A stretch of 64,000 nt of DNA from Sarcophilus harrisii (lineage: Eukaryota > Chordata > Mammalia > Dasyuromorphia > Dasyuridae), in NCBI RefSeq assembly GCF_902635505.1, contig NC_045431.1, positions 15,655,001 to 15,719,000 on the forward strand. The letters are read 5' to 3'. The notes below the pieces were generated by a model. It did not search any database, was not told where the DNA came from, and was given only the letters and a program-made list of their open reading frames with translations. The position numbers and the translations under genes were made by a program. This document shows, piece by piece, positions 1-11,400 of the stretch (its first letter is position 1; each line of letters starts with the position of its first letter).

Positions 1-521
1 GGCTCCAAGAGATCTTGCAGCTTTGTCTTTGGCTTCTGCCTCTGCTTTCTTCAGCCTCCAACCAGCACCAAGGTAGAAGATGCAATGAATCTCTCTTGCC
101 TCGAAGATAGGGCTTGTAGGCTTTCTTCCAGAGTCTCTAGTAACTCTTCAAGTAACTAACTCAAGTAAGTACCTCCAGTCAGTCTCCAAGCTCCAAGAGC
201 TCCCTCTATATATGTGATCTCCCAAAGGTTAACTCCGCCTTCTGGAGGGAGAGGGATTCTGGGTTATCTCCCAGAGTGCAAAACCCTAACCCTGAACTCT
301 CCCAAACGTGTGAACTCCATTGAGTACTTAGATACTTATGAGCTTTCTAAAGGTGTGAGCACAAGCATTGTTCTATCAGTTCCACTTAGTACCTTGTTTC
401 AAGTTCTGGCCCAAAATATCTCTTTCTAAGATCAAATCAATTACACTGAACCATGCCAAATCAGATAACTATTGTCTCTATCAACTCCAATGTCTTAACA
501 CTTTGTAGAGATTCCAACAGT
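1..521 (-). mobile_element. ERV LTR, antisense, cut by window edge
   Basis: Read on the minus strand, the element begins with TGTTGGAATC at 521 and runs off the left edge. It contains a TATATA box (minus strand of about 207-213) followed by an R/U5-like stretch. Homology between the copy 1 and copy 2 upstream regions starts just at 522, which fits an LTR inserted beside or at the edge of the duplicated block. Its U3 shares a CTTGAAACAAGGT motif with fragments at 17.2-18.0 kb. Whether it is a solo LTR or the end of a provirus cannot be seen. No coding parts are present. It is an old fossil; the family is not resolved beyond marsupial ERV LTR. Confidence 0.6.
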
Positions 522-740
522 CATGCCCAACACTTTATAACTCCATCTGGGGTTTTCTTGGTAAAGATCCTAGAGTGGTTTGCCATTTCCTCCTCCAGAT
601 CATTTTATAGATAAGGAACTGAGGAAATCAGGATCCTAAGCTATTATGTGTCTGAGATTAGATTTGAACTCAAGAAGATAAGTCTTCCTCATTCCAAGTC
701 TACATTATATGCAGTGTACCACCTAGAGTTTCCTAATAAT
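522..740 (-). repeat. CORE-SINE-like repeat, antisense
   Basis: The stretch has the typical order of marsupial SINEs read in reverse: 'catgcccaac', 'tttgccatttcc', 'cagataaggaactgagg', 'ttgaactcaag' and a final 'ccacctag'. The same repeat at the same relative place lies upstream of copy 2 (about 19,187-19,400), so it is part of the duplicated block. Confidence 0.6.
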
Positions 741-795
741 AGTATTTATACCTTGTTAGAGATTCATGTCTGGGGAAGATAGAGATGGAGGGAGG

Positions 796-819
796 GGACA
801 GAGAGAGGGAGAGAGAGGA

Positions 820-846
<27 letters not shown>
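796..846. repeat. (GA)n microsatellite
   Basis: This is a purine-rich GA repeat, partly interrupted. The equivalent site upstream of copy 2 (19,465-19,510) is much shorter and mixed with CA. Confidence 0.9.
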
Positions 847-851
<5 letters not shown>

Positions 852-1224
852 AGAACAGCTTCAAGTAAAAGATCATTTTTGAGCTGAGCTTTGAAAGAGT
901 TTAGCAATTATGTACAAGAATAAAAAAACAGCACATCTATAGTCCTTAGTTTAACTTAGTTAACTCACAGTGCTGAAAGAATGATAATTGATTGATAAAT
1001 GGGGGAAAATGGTTTCCCATCTAAAAAGGATGGTGTTTAAAGGAAAGGTTGTTGATTGATTCGTTGGTTGACACTTCACCTCACATATTCATGCTTCCTC
1101 CCCCTCAATTTCTCTCTGAAATTGTTGTTGAAATGTTAAGACAAGTACTAGATAATTACTAGAAGTCAAGTCTTCCAATAGAACAATAATAAGACTCAAT
1201 CAAATTCTCTCCTCAATCTCAAAG

Positions 1225-1675
1225 TATGATCTACAATTTGCTGGATAGGTTCTCTTCACTAATTGAGCCAATGTCACCACTGTCCATTTGAATGTTGGAG
1301 TCTACATTTCCTGGTCTGGAGTAACAATCTGGAAAGACAGTGGATGCAGATCAGGCCCAATGAGGTCTCTGGTTTTTCACTGGGGATTCCCTCCAGGACT
1401 GGAAGATGATAGATTGGTTCTGCAACGTTTTGAGGAGAAGGGAAGCTTCTCCTAACCAAGACAGTTTGGTTCTTTAAGACTTGTGGCCTAAAGTAAAAAA
1501 AGGAATTGGCCTGTTAGTAGTAGATAGTGCCAGCAGTCCCAGCAGTCCCAGCAGCAGCTCTGAGCTGGGAAGCCGGTGGGTAGGGAATTAGTACATATAA
1601 AAGAAGTTCCATAGAAGCTAGGAAGATACTTCTGTTGCAACTCTTGATTCCCTCTCCAACTCTTTTCTCCCCCAT
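1225..1675. other. Copy 1-specific insertion or copy 2 deletion
   Basis: Upstream of copy 2 the flanks are adjacent (near 19,880), while copy 1 has about 450 extra bases here. The extra sequence ends with a short 'ccagcagtc' repeat at about 1,535-1,556. I do not recognise the sequence and see no gene in it. Confidence 0.55.
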
Positions 1676-1830
1676 AGTATTTTATTTTTTCCAATGACAT
1701 GTAAAGATAAGTTTCCATATTCACTTTTATAAGATTTTGTGCTACACATTTTTCTCCCCCCAGCCCCCCCAAGATGACAAGCAATCTGATGTAGTTGGCT
1801 ATCTAGGTCCAGCATTTCTTTTACTAATGT
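1676..1830 (-). mobile_element. L1 3'-end fragment, antisense
   Basis: The order 'ccaatgacatgtaaa', 'ttttataagattttgtg', a C-rich run and 'agatgacaagcaatctga' is the reverse of a marsupial L1 3' UTR. The paralogous fragment sits at 19,887-20,040. Confidence 0.6.
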
Positions 1831-2325
1831 GTTTTTGTTTTGGTTGTTTGGAAGGCTATTTGGGGACTAGATCTGCGAACTCATCAATATAGGGAATTGA
1901 GGATGAAGGACTTGCCAATCAATGCTAGTTGACACCTCCTCAACTTGGATAGTTAGAGAGTGGTCTAGGCCACTAGGAATTCAGTGATGCCCCCTGAGTG
2001 AAAAAGATACTAAAGTGAAGGGAGAAGCAAGTAATCAGCCAAAAGTTTTCAAATGATTGATTGAAACCCACAAAAAGACCAATGGCTCCTCATTACAACT
2101 AAACCTTTTAATCCACTGCCCCCCCCCCATCTGCTTCTCTCTAGTTTGTATTTATTTCTTCAAAATGAATCAGAACCTGAGGAAAACGTTCACTTGGAAA
2201 TGCGCTGATTGTTGGTCTGAGGTTCTAGGATGTGAGAACACCAGCCTGAGGAGTAAACAGTCTTGGCTTTTGTCCAGAGGGCCCTAATTAGCCAGTCCTC
2301 CCACCCATTCTTTTTCAAATCGAGC

Positions 2326-2333
2326 TGTAAAAA
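2326..2333 (+). promoter_or_regulatory. SLC34A2: Degenerate TATA element of copy 1 (TGTAAAAA)
   Basis: Copies 2 and 3 have TATAAAAA at the same aligned position; copy 1 has TGTAAAAA. The flanks (a TAATTAG-containing stretch upstream, CTCCAAGTGGATTAAGCCAGA downstream, shown here only in part) align well in all three copies. If the TATA drives transcription, copy 1 should have a weaker or shifted start. That this element is the working promoter is inferred from its position about 370 bases before the exon 1 donor. Confidence 0.5.
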
Positions 2334-2355
2334 GTGGCCCTCCAAGTGGATTAAG

Positions 2356-2699
2356 CCAGAGCAGAAGAAGCAGCTCCTTTGGTGTTGTATTCCCTTCTTC
2401 CCAAGAAACGTTCCTGGGCCTCCATGGAGATTTGGAAGGCCCCGAAGCGCACCGAGGGCTCCACAGCTCTCAGTGCCCTGAATCGGGTTCACGGCTCCTC
2501 TGGTCGGGCTAAGAATTGGAAAGAGAAGGGACCCTGGTGTCCGAGAACGAGACCGTGAGAGCCCGTGGGGCACTTGCCTCAGCTGCCGGCCCCCGCTGCC
2601 CGCCCTTCCCTGCGCCGTCCAGCCCGCGAAGCCCGCTCCCTTCCCAGCGCACATCAGGACCGCTTTAAGCACCGTGGACAGAGATCTCGCCGCCCGCAG
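2356..2699 (+). other. SLC34A2: Non-coding exon 1 of SLC34A2 copy 1 (start approximate)
   Basis: A GC- and CpG-rich segment ends in a strong splice donor (CAG/GTAAGC, exon end 2,699). Human SLC34A2 also starts with a non-coding exon, with the ATG in exon 2. The start is a guess, set about 25-30 bases after the TATA-like element. The region 2,400-2,830 looks like a small CpG island. Open frames in it on either strand are by-products of high GC content. Confidence 0.55.
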
Positions 2700-3089
2700 G
2701 TAAGCTTGGGCTGGGCGGCCTGGGTCGGATTTGGCGCCCTCCTTCCGCTGACCCCGGCCAGCCTCGGCCATACCTGCTGGCCTTTGGCAGCGAGAAAGGA
2801 AAGGAGCGATTGCTACGGGAGACCTGGGGGTGTAGGACAAAGCTTTTCTTTCTTTAACAGTCATCCCAAAGTTTCTTCTCCTTTTTTTCTTCTCTATTAA
2901 GCTCTATCTCTTGGAAAGATCCTGTAGGCCGAGGATGTAGGAGGTATCCTTCTCGCATTTCTGGGGAGCACAAAGGAAGGTTTAAAAGTTTTAGCCCAGT
3001 CGTTTTCTGTCATATCTGACCCTTTTTTCACTCCATTTGTGGGTCTTGTGGAAAAATACTGCAGGGTGAGGTACTATTTCTTTTTCTAG

Positions 3090-3235
3090 CTCAATTTACT
3101 GATGAGGAAACTGAGGCAAACAGGATTAAGTGACTTGCCTAGGGTCACAAAGCAAGTGTCTGGGCTACATTTGAATTCAGGAAATTGGCTTCCTGACTCC
3201 AGGCCTAGCATTCAATCCACTGTGTCACTTACCTA
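3090..3235 (-). repeat. CORE-SINE (MIR/Ther-like), antisense, intron 1
   Basis: The stretch reads 'gatgaggaaactgaggcaaa', 'gacttgcctagggtcaca' and 'ccactgtgtcac', a typical reversed CORE-SINE. The same element is at 21,295-21,440 (copy 2) and 41,530-41,670 (copy 3), so it predates all three promoter regions. Confidence 0.75.
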
Positions 3236-3366
3236 CCTCCCTTTTTAATCACTTGATTTCTTTCTTCCCCCTGAGGCAATTGGGGTTTTTGCTAATCAAT
3301 TTTCACTAATCAGTTTTCACTAATCACTAAATTTCAGCTTTTGATTCTTAGGCCTTGACATTGGGA

Positions 3367-3584
3367 CTGCCTCTCCACAAGCCTGACTCCTGGCCCACAT
3401 CCTTCCCCATAGTTACAGAAAAGTGATAGCTCTGTGACGCTCCATTTGTTTTTCCTCATCCAGGCAATTGGGACTGAGCCTTGGGTTACACAAATAGGAA
3501 GTGTTAAGTGTCAGAGGTCAGATTTGAACACCTGTGGTCTTGACTTCAGGGCTGGTGCTCCATCCACTGAGCCTCCTAGATGCC
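3367..3584 (-). other. Inverted block in intron 1 of copy 1 (contains a SINE)
   Basis: This segment matches the reverse complement of 21,793-22,010 in copy 2, covering both a tRNA-headed SINE and about 100 bases of unique flank (copy 1 'ctgcctctccacaagcctga' against reversed copy 2 'ctgcctccccacaagcctga'). Copy 3 carries the unique part in the copy 2 orientation, so copy 1 is the one that flipped. The copy 2 sequence on either side (about 21,590-21,790 and 22,011-22,500) is missing from copy 1, so the event was an inversion with loss on both flanks. Confidence 0.85.
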
Positions 3585-3736
3585 ATTCTCACTAATTGTT
3601 TGTTATAATGAGTTCTAGAACTTTATTATATTTTTGTTTTGTTGATGCTATTGGTGTGTGACTAATTGTCCCGCGTTCCATGGTGATGTAAGATCCAGTT
3701 GATGCATATTTTCTTTTAAATTTCATTATTCAGACC

Positions 3737-5399
3737 ATGGCAACTCCACCTCTATCTCAGTTGGAAAACTCCCCCTCTGCTCCTAAGAAGAGCACTGAAG
3801 ATTCACTATATCTGGAAAAGATACAGGAAGATAGAGGAAGCCTCAGCAGTAAGTACTGTTCTCTCATGACATTGCCATCTTCCACTCCTCCCCTGGGGAA
3901 AATCAATCTTATTCCTGATGGTTTTACTTTCTTCGGCAGATAATGCCCATTCTCCTATAAGTAAGAAAGAACGTCTGTCATCTTATTGTGAAATTACATT
4001 GATGGAATGGCCAGAGACTGAAGACCTAGTGATAGAAGAGCCAGTGGTGGAGGAAGAGCTGCAGAATGTTCCTGACTTTAGGGACTCGGGGATCAAGTGG
4101 TCAGGTAACGCCAGCTCCCCTTTTGTTGTTATTCAGTTCTCTCTGGAGTTTTCCCCTCAGAAAGACTAGAATGCTTTGCCATTTTCTTCCGTAGTGACCC
4201 TGTTTATAGATAAGGAAATGAGGTAAGGAACAATTGACTTGCCCAGGGTCATACAACTAGTAAGCCTCTGAAATCTGATTTGAACTCGGGAAGATGAGGC
4301 AGGTATTGTTGGGCTATACAGAAGAGCTGGGGCAGGACTAACAGCAGCTAAGGGCTGAACCTCCCAGGGCTGGCTAGCGTCATTGGGAACATTTGGGGGC
4401 CAAAAGATTCTTTACGAAAGCAAAACCCCAGCTTGCCTTCTCCTGGTAAGAGAGATGGGACACGATTCCAGAAAATGCCAGATCCTCTGTGTGTGTGTGT
4501 GCACCTGCACAAGAGCAAGCTAGACATACATGCATATAATAACTAAAGCAATATTTGTCTAGCCCTTAGCACAGGGGCTGGCACATAGAAGATGTTTAAT
4601 AAAGACTTATTCAATTGCTCTTTGTTTTTGCAGAGAGAGACACCACAGGGAAAATCATTGCTGTCTTCAGAGGATTCGGAAAAGGGATCCTCCTCCTGGG
4701 ATTTCTCTACTTCTTTGTATGTTCCTTGGATGTTCTCGGCAGCGCTTTCCAGCTGGTTGGAGGTATGAGAAACAATATCAGAATGGATCAAAAGTTTCTG
4801 GATGGGTTTTGTGGCTTTCGAGTTGATTTTGGTTCAGCATATAGCCAACCAACTGGCCAACTCAACCCATGTAATCTCCCCTTTATTAAACTATTCCTAG
4901 TCAAGCTGTCTTTATCTTTTCATTCACTCCAGAGACATGCATGCTCCTCCATTCTTCCCTTCTTTCTTCTCTCTTCCCTACTTACACTCTAGTCTTTGGA
5001 ACAAAGACACTTTAGGGATTAGGGATCAAAAATCTTTGCGAAAGAATTTGATGATAGTTGGGAACCTGAGGTCATCAGATTAAAGTTTTGTCTTGAGGGG
5101 GACTCTCTGTATCCCTCTATTGATGTTTGAAGCATAAGCTTTGGTTTCAGAGACTAGCATCTGTGTTAGATGCATATGTGGATGTTAGATGTTGTGTTGG
5201 AAACAGAAGTGGTTTCAAGTGGGTAAAGTAAGAAGTTAAATTTGCACCAGGAAACCAAAGAGAAAAAAGGAGGCCTTTTTTGTCCGAATCGGCCTGCCTT
5301 GGAGATTCCTTATCCCACTCTTCCCTATATTCTCTCCACAGATTCTCCCCATTCAATCTAAAAGCAAAAGATGCTTGTTTGTTTGAATGAAAAAACCCT

Positions 5400-5443
<44 letters not shown>

Positions 5444-8400
5444 ATCTTCAACCTGGCTTAGTATGTTCTCTAAATTGTTGACATTAATGGGTCGATGTGC
5501 AATTTGTGGTTTTTTCAATCCAACAATCTAAACAATTGACTTTGTTCTCTATTCCATGGGTAGGCAGTATTACTTCTATGTTCTGGGGTAGGAAGGGGAG
5601 CATATAAGGGAAATGCAAGACCCATTTCTAATCTCAGGAAGTTTACTGGGAGGATATAACATATCACCCCCAAAAAAGGACTTCAGATCTTATAATGCAT
5701 ATGGTTTAAATGAGCCATATCGGGAAAGGGAATAAGCATGTATAGATCATTTGTATGTCAGGCAAATTCAGCCCTCACTGCCCTCTGCCACATTGCCTTC
5801 CTCACCAGTCAATGACTCTTCTTCACTCCTCCTTCCAACACAGTGGCCTTTAACTTGGTGTGTTGCCCAGCAGTCCCACAATGACCATTTATAATTTTAA
5901 ATTTTCCATTATCTTTGCAGGAAAAATGGCTGGGAAGATTTTCCATGATGGTTCAGTATTGAACAACCCCGTGGCTGGCTTGATGATTGGCGTGCTGGTG
6001 ACAGTCCTGGTCCAGAGTTCCAGCACATCTACTTCCATCGTTGTCAGCCTGGTATCCTCTTCATGTGAGTCAGCAGGTTCCCCTCTCCCCCAATGTCCCA
6101 GTGCCTGTGCCAATCTGGATCTGTAGAAACAACTCCATTTCAAATTTTAGAATTGTGAAATTGTTCCCTATGTGCCCTGGAGTCATCATCTCCCTGATTT
6201 TCCATCCTTCCAATCTCGATATGGAGCTGTTGCTACAGCTACCATCAGAGGATGCCCACATATCCCAACATTGCTGCCAGTGGTCTAGCTTTTTGCTGTG
6301 GGGAAAGCTCCAGTTGCCCTGCCCCACTTAGTGTCGTGGGCACCTGGTTGCAGTTGTAGTGACTTGATTCTTCACCACACAGATCTTCAGACAAAGGTTG
6401 GATGACTGACTGGTTGGAAACCTTGTAGAAAGGATTCCTCTTCTTGGTCATGGTTGGACTTCATAGCTTTCCTAACTTTTTATTAAGCTGATTCCTTAGC
6501 TTGTTGAAGTTTTTTTCCTGTCAATTTCCCTAATTTTTCATTTCCCTTTTTCCTTTGACAGTGTTGACAGTAAAGGCAGCCATTCCCATTATCATGGGAG
6601 CCAATATTGGGACTTCAGTGACCAATACTATCGTGGCCCTCATGCAGGCCGGAGACAGAAATGAGTTCCGAAGGTAGGAGCTTTCTTACTTGTTTGCTAG
6701 TCATATTTTTTTCCATCACTACAGTAACTATATTTAATGAAGTTGAGGATCTTTGTTCTGCTCTAGATACTGATTTAGCTCTTCCAATGGTTCTTTTAGA
6801 GGGTAGATTAACTACGTACTCAGAGCAGTTCAAATAACTCAGCAGAGTTTTAAATAATCTTAAACTGATAATGATTTCATGTTGCTGCAATACTACAATG
6901 CTAGGATTAGGAAGAATAGTTAAAATCTGGCATCAGACACTGTTTGATGGAATACTATTATGCCATAAGAAAGGATGGGGGGGGTTAATTTCAGTGTGAA
7001 AAAAAATACCTATGGCAAGGTCTTTGTGGATTCATCTAAAGTGAAATAAGACCTGGGAGATCATTGTGTACAGTTCCAGCAATGCCATAAAGATAATTAA
7101 CTGTGAAAGACTTTGCTACTGTGATCAGTACAATGATTCAAGACTATGTCCCCTTTGGACAGTTCCAGGGGACTCGCCATGAAAAATGCTGTCTATGGCC
7201 AGACAATGAACTGGTATTTTTTCCACTCCCCCTCTCCCATATGGTGGGGAAATTATCACTGTGGGAACCCACCAGTGTTGAAACTGTTTGGGCAACTCTA
7301 CAAGTGGGATGGGGAAGTATTAAGTGACTTGCTCATGGTCCTATCACTAGGAGATCACTAGGAGACCTGAAATAGCTCTTCCTAACTTTCAAGCAAGTCT
7401 TTCTCATTATGTTCACACCATGCTTTCTCATTGTGCACATAGTAGGCTCTTAATGAGAGTGAGAAGACAATATCATCACATTAATTACTTTGGGTTTTCT
7501 TCCTGATTTAGGGCTTTTGCTGGAGCGACTGTCCATGACTTCTTTAACTGGTTGTCAGTGCTGGTGTTGCTGCCCATGGAGGTGATCACGGGCTACCTCT
7601 ACCACCTCACCAATGCCATCGTGAAAACCTTTAATATCAAGAGTGGGGAAAATGCCCCTGACCTCCTGAAAGTCATCACCAATCCCTTCACGAAACTCAT
7701 TGTCCAGGTGGGCATCAAGACTCCCTCTGATTTTAAATTGAGGCTGAAATGGTACCAGTGGCGGACTGGATTCTCTTGGAAGCAGAGCTCTAAGGTTCTT
7801 CCCCCAATCTGAAGTGCTAGTCAGACATTCCTTTCTTTGCTGGGACTCCCCCATTTTATTTGAGGGAGAGGAGCTAAGGCGCTTGCTTGGCCGTCCACAT
7901 TGGCAGTTGTGTTCTTCAGCACCCCCTTTCTGCCATCTGCGGCCCAATGACTGTTTTGTTGGCCGATGTATTATCTTCACCCTTTCAGTCAGTATGATGT
8001 GCCTGTCTCCAGCAAAACCATTTTGCTTCTTCCTATGTTTTACAATTCTTCTGGCCAAAGTGGAGCTCTTTCCCAAGGAATGCTTCATGACCAAAAAGCA
8101 TTTATTAATCCCCTGCTGTGGACCAGGCACCGGGGGGATATGATGACCAAATGGGAGCGCCTTCAAGGCTTCAAGGAGCTGTGGTATTGGGTCCCCCTAG
8201 AATAGGGCAAAAAGGTCTATCTGTCCTGATCCTGGTCAAGCTAAGATGAGGCAAAGTCACCTATACAAGTGGAAGTGAGGTCTTCGGGAACTGAGACCAA
8301 TCTGTGTCTCCCTTTTACACACATCCTGGTTTTCTCTTCTGTACACTGGAGCCCCTAGGAGAGTAAGTAACTTTTCAATCACAAATTATAGCTGAGGAAC

Positions 8401-11400
8401 AGGCTAACTCTTTTCCTCATGTCTGTTGCTTTTCCAGCTGGATAAAAAAGTCATAAATGAAATTGCTACAGGAAATGAGGCAGCCCAAAACAGGAGCTTG
8501 ATAAAGACTTGGTGTAAAACATTAAAATATGTGGTAAGTATCAGAAAATTATTCAAAGGAAATAGGTGGAGGAGTGCGAATCCTTGATTTCCCCTATGAT
8601 ATTGAGGGAGTACAAGTGCTATTGGTTTTGTATAAATTTAGTGCCCTTTAGCAAAGCTCTAGTCACTCTGCCTTAGCTCTACCTCAGACTTTATGGGGCA
8701 GAATGCTACTCTAAGACAGAGCTAAAACAATTGATGCTCAGGTCCCCATTCCAGAGTAACAGTGCTCAGTCTGAGGACAGCTCAACTGGCCTCTAGAAGT
8801 AGCCTAATTTTGGAGGTTTAGTACATGGTCCATGGACCAAGCACAAAAGCTGAAGGTCTTTTCTGAGGATTATGGGGAAGGTGGAGTAGAGAAAAAGGGG
8901 AAAGTGGGGATTCATTGGCCAGTGGGGCATTTCTTCAGTGCAGTAAAATCCAATTTCCCAAAATACCATTTTCAGTAACAAGGGGTTTTTTTCTTTAATT
9001 TTTCTTCTAGACTTTAAGCAACGTTACCGTTCCCTCACCAGAAAATTGTACCTCTCCCAGCTTCTGCTGGACCAATGGGAACATGACCTGGACGTTCATG
9101 AACACAACATACAAACAGAACATTGCAAAGTGTGAGTAGGAAATATTCTGGCAGTTAACCTTCATACCCTCACATTTTAAGTCTTTTTAGGAGTCAAAAA
9201 TGGCTTTTTATAAAATCTGTTTGGGGCCCTTGCTCTAAAGCAAGGTCCCAGGGCTGAATGTTATTTGTATTTAATTTAAATATTTCCCGAGGTCTTTTGG
9301 GGGGGACTCTGAATTACAACCACTTTCTGTAAGATCTGTATAAAATTCTCTGTATCTGGGTTAAATAATGAAGAGGAAGAGGAAGATGATGACAGGCGGC
9401 TGCTCTGGTTCCCACAGGCAAACATGCATTTGTGAATGTCAGTCTCTCCGATCTGAGCATTGGGCTCATTCTTCTGGCCCTGTCCTTGCTGGTCCTGTGC
9501 ACCTGTTTGATCCTGATTGTCAGGGTCCTGAACTCTATGCTCAAGGGACAAATTGCTGCAGTGATTAAGAAGACCATCAATACAGGTAGAACTTCTATGT
9601 TTCTTGGGCCTTTTGCTGATTCTTCTCATACACAAACACAGAAGAAAAATATCCAAGGAAAAGGAAACAAGTTAGCAGGACATCGCTGTGGTGGCCATCT
9701 CTGGCCACCAAAAATAATCAGTTATTCTCATTAAAATCCTATCAAAGTAATTAATAAAATTATAGAACAGTTATTATTAGCCAAGAAGGTATGGGCTGAC
9801 TATACAAGATAGCCCAGTGGTTAGAATGTTAGGAATATGAATTCAAATCCCACAGGGAAGTCGCTTTATTTCTGTTTACCTCAGTTTCCTCAACTGTTAG
9901 GATGAGGATAGAATCTCTCTCCCAGATGTTTTTTTGGTAAGGATCAAATAGAGATTTGTCATATGTAGAAACCCTTCCTCTCTCTCTTAACAGAAACAAA
10001 ATATTAAGAGCCCCTAGCCTGCAGAAAACAATTAGTCCTGATTGAACCCTTTCCCAAGCTAGCTTGTCATGAATTAAGACACTGATGAAGATTGAAGACT
10101 TCTTCCAATCTCCCTTCTACTCCCCTCATTAAGAAACACAATTGACACACAGACCTGGGCATTTGGGGTGAATCTGGGTGCCACCTGTGGGAACTATGGA
10201 GGAAAGAGAAAAGCATTTTTCTAGCGTACTAGGCACTGGGCTCAGCACTTTTTACAAACATCTGATTTCTTCCAAGAAGAGCATGAACATAGTTCTTCAG
10301 ATGCTGGCTGGGAACTCCCAAGGTATCCTCCTCTTCCCCAGGGACCTCCTGCTGACAGCTTTTTAGTTACCCTTTGAACTGTGTCTGCTAGAAGGTTTAG
10401 AAGATTTTAGCAAAAGGAAAGGAAAATGCAAAGCTTCAGGCAACTATTTCAGGACTGCCTTTTAGAAGGATCAGTTGCATCAGATATGAAATGCTGGCCA
10501 GGACAAGTGGACTAATGGGGTCTTTTCTTCTTTTCCCCAGATTTTCCTTTTCCTTTTGCCTGGCTGACGGGCTACCTCGCCATTCTTGTTGGAGCTGGGA
10601 TTACGTTTCTCGTGCAGAGCAGCTCTGTGTTCACATCTGTTATCACTCCTCTGGTTGGTGAGTCCTCCCTTCCTCCCCCATTTCCCCTTTCACATGTCCC
10701 ATGTCTCCATTTGTACAGTTGGTGTTGCTATGCCGAGTCATTCCCAACTAGGACTGAACCTGTGTCCTTTACCCCCCTCTTAGGCATCGGAGTGATCAGC
10801 CTGGAGAGAGTGTACCCCCTGACTCTGGGCTCCAACATCGGCACCACCACCACGGCCATCCTGGCTGCGCTGGCCAGCCCTGGAAGCACTTTGGAAGATT
10901 CCCTCCAGGTCAGTATGTCCAGTTGGGACCTTCTGCTCTTTCCTCAGCTTACCACTCCATCTTTCCAATAAGCACCCCAGTGTCTTTCTTGAAAGATGCT
11001 CTGTATCCCAAAGGGACGCTGGTTACTCCCGAGGTCTCAGCTGCCTCTGGAGCAGTAATCTGGGGGCTAGTGAACCGTCCCTAGTTCTTGTTCTCAGAAG
11101 CTGAATTTCCTAAGTGATGATCAGAGATCTTCAGCTTGTGTCTTAATAAACAATGAGGATGGTGAAGTTTCATCCCCCATCTCCTCCTGGTCCCCTGTGC
11201 CCCGGGGAGATGGTATGGATAGAATGGTATAGATAACTTCCCCCCTTTGCCCACCTATGAGTCTGAAAAAGTGGAAATAATATCTGACTTTGTTTGAAGA
11301 TGTGGGCTTGAATCTCAGCTCTGTTACTAGCTAGGTGACTGGCATAGATCCAAGCTTTGTGTGCAGGGGAGGAAGAGGTGACCTTTGATTTCATGGGGGC

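Noticed and set aside
2190-2864. Open frame of 224 codons on the minus strand over exon 1 of copy 1
   Set aside because: It lies in a GC-rich island. The matching frames in copies 2 and 3 are broken or shifted, and the sequence resembles no protein. GC content alone explains it.
7555-8166. Open frame of 203 codons on the minus strand
   Set aside because: It is the antisense shadow of exon 7 and part of intron 7. The copy 2 counterpart is shorter and differs after the exon.
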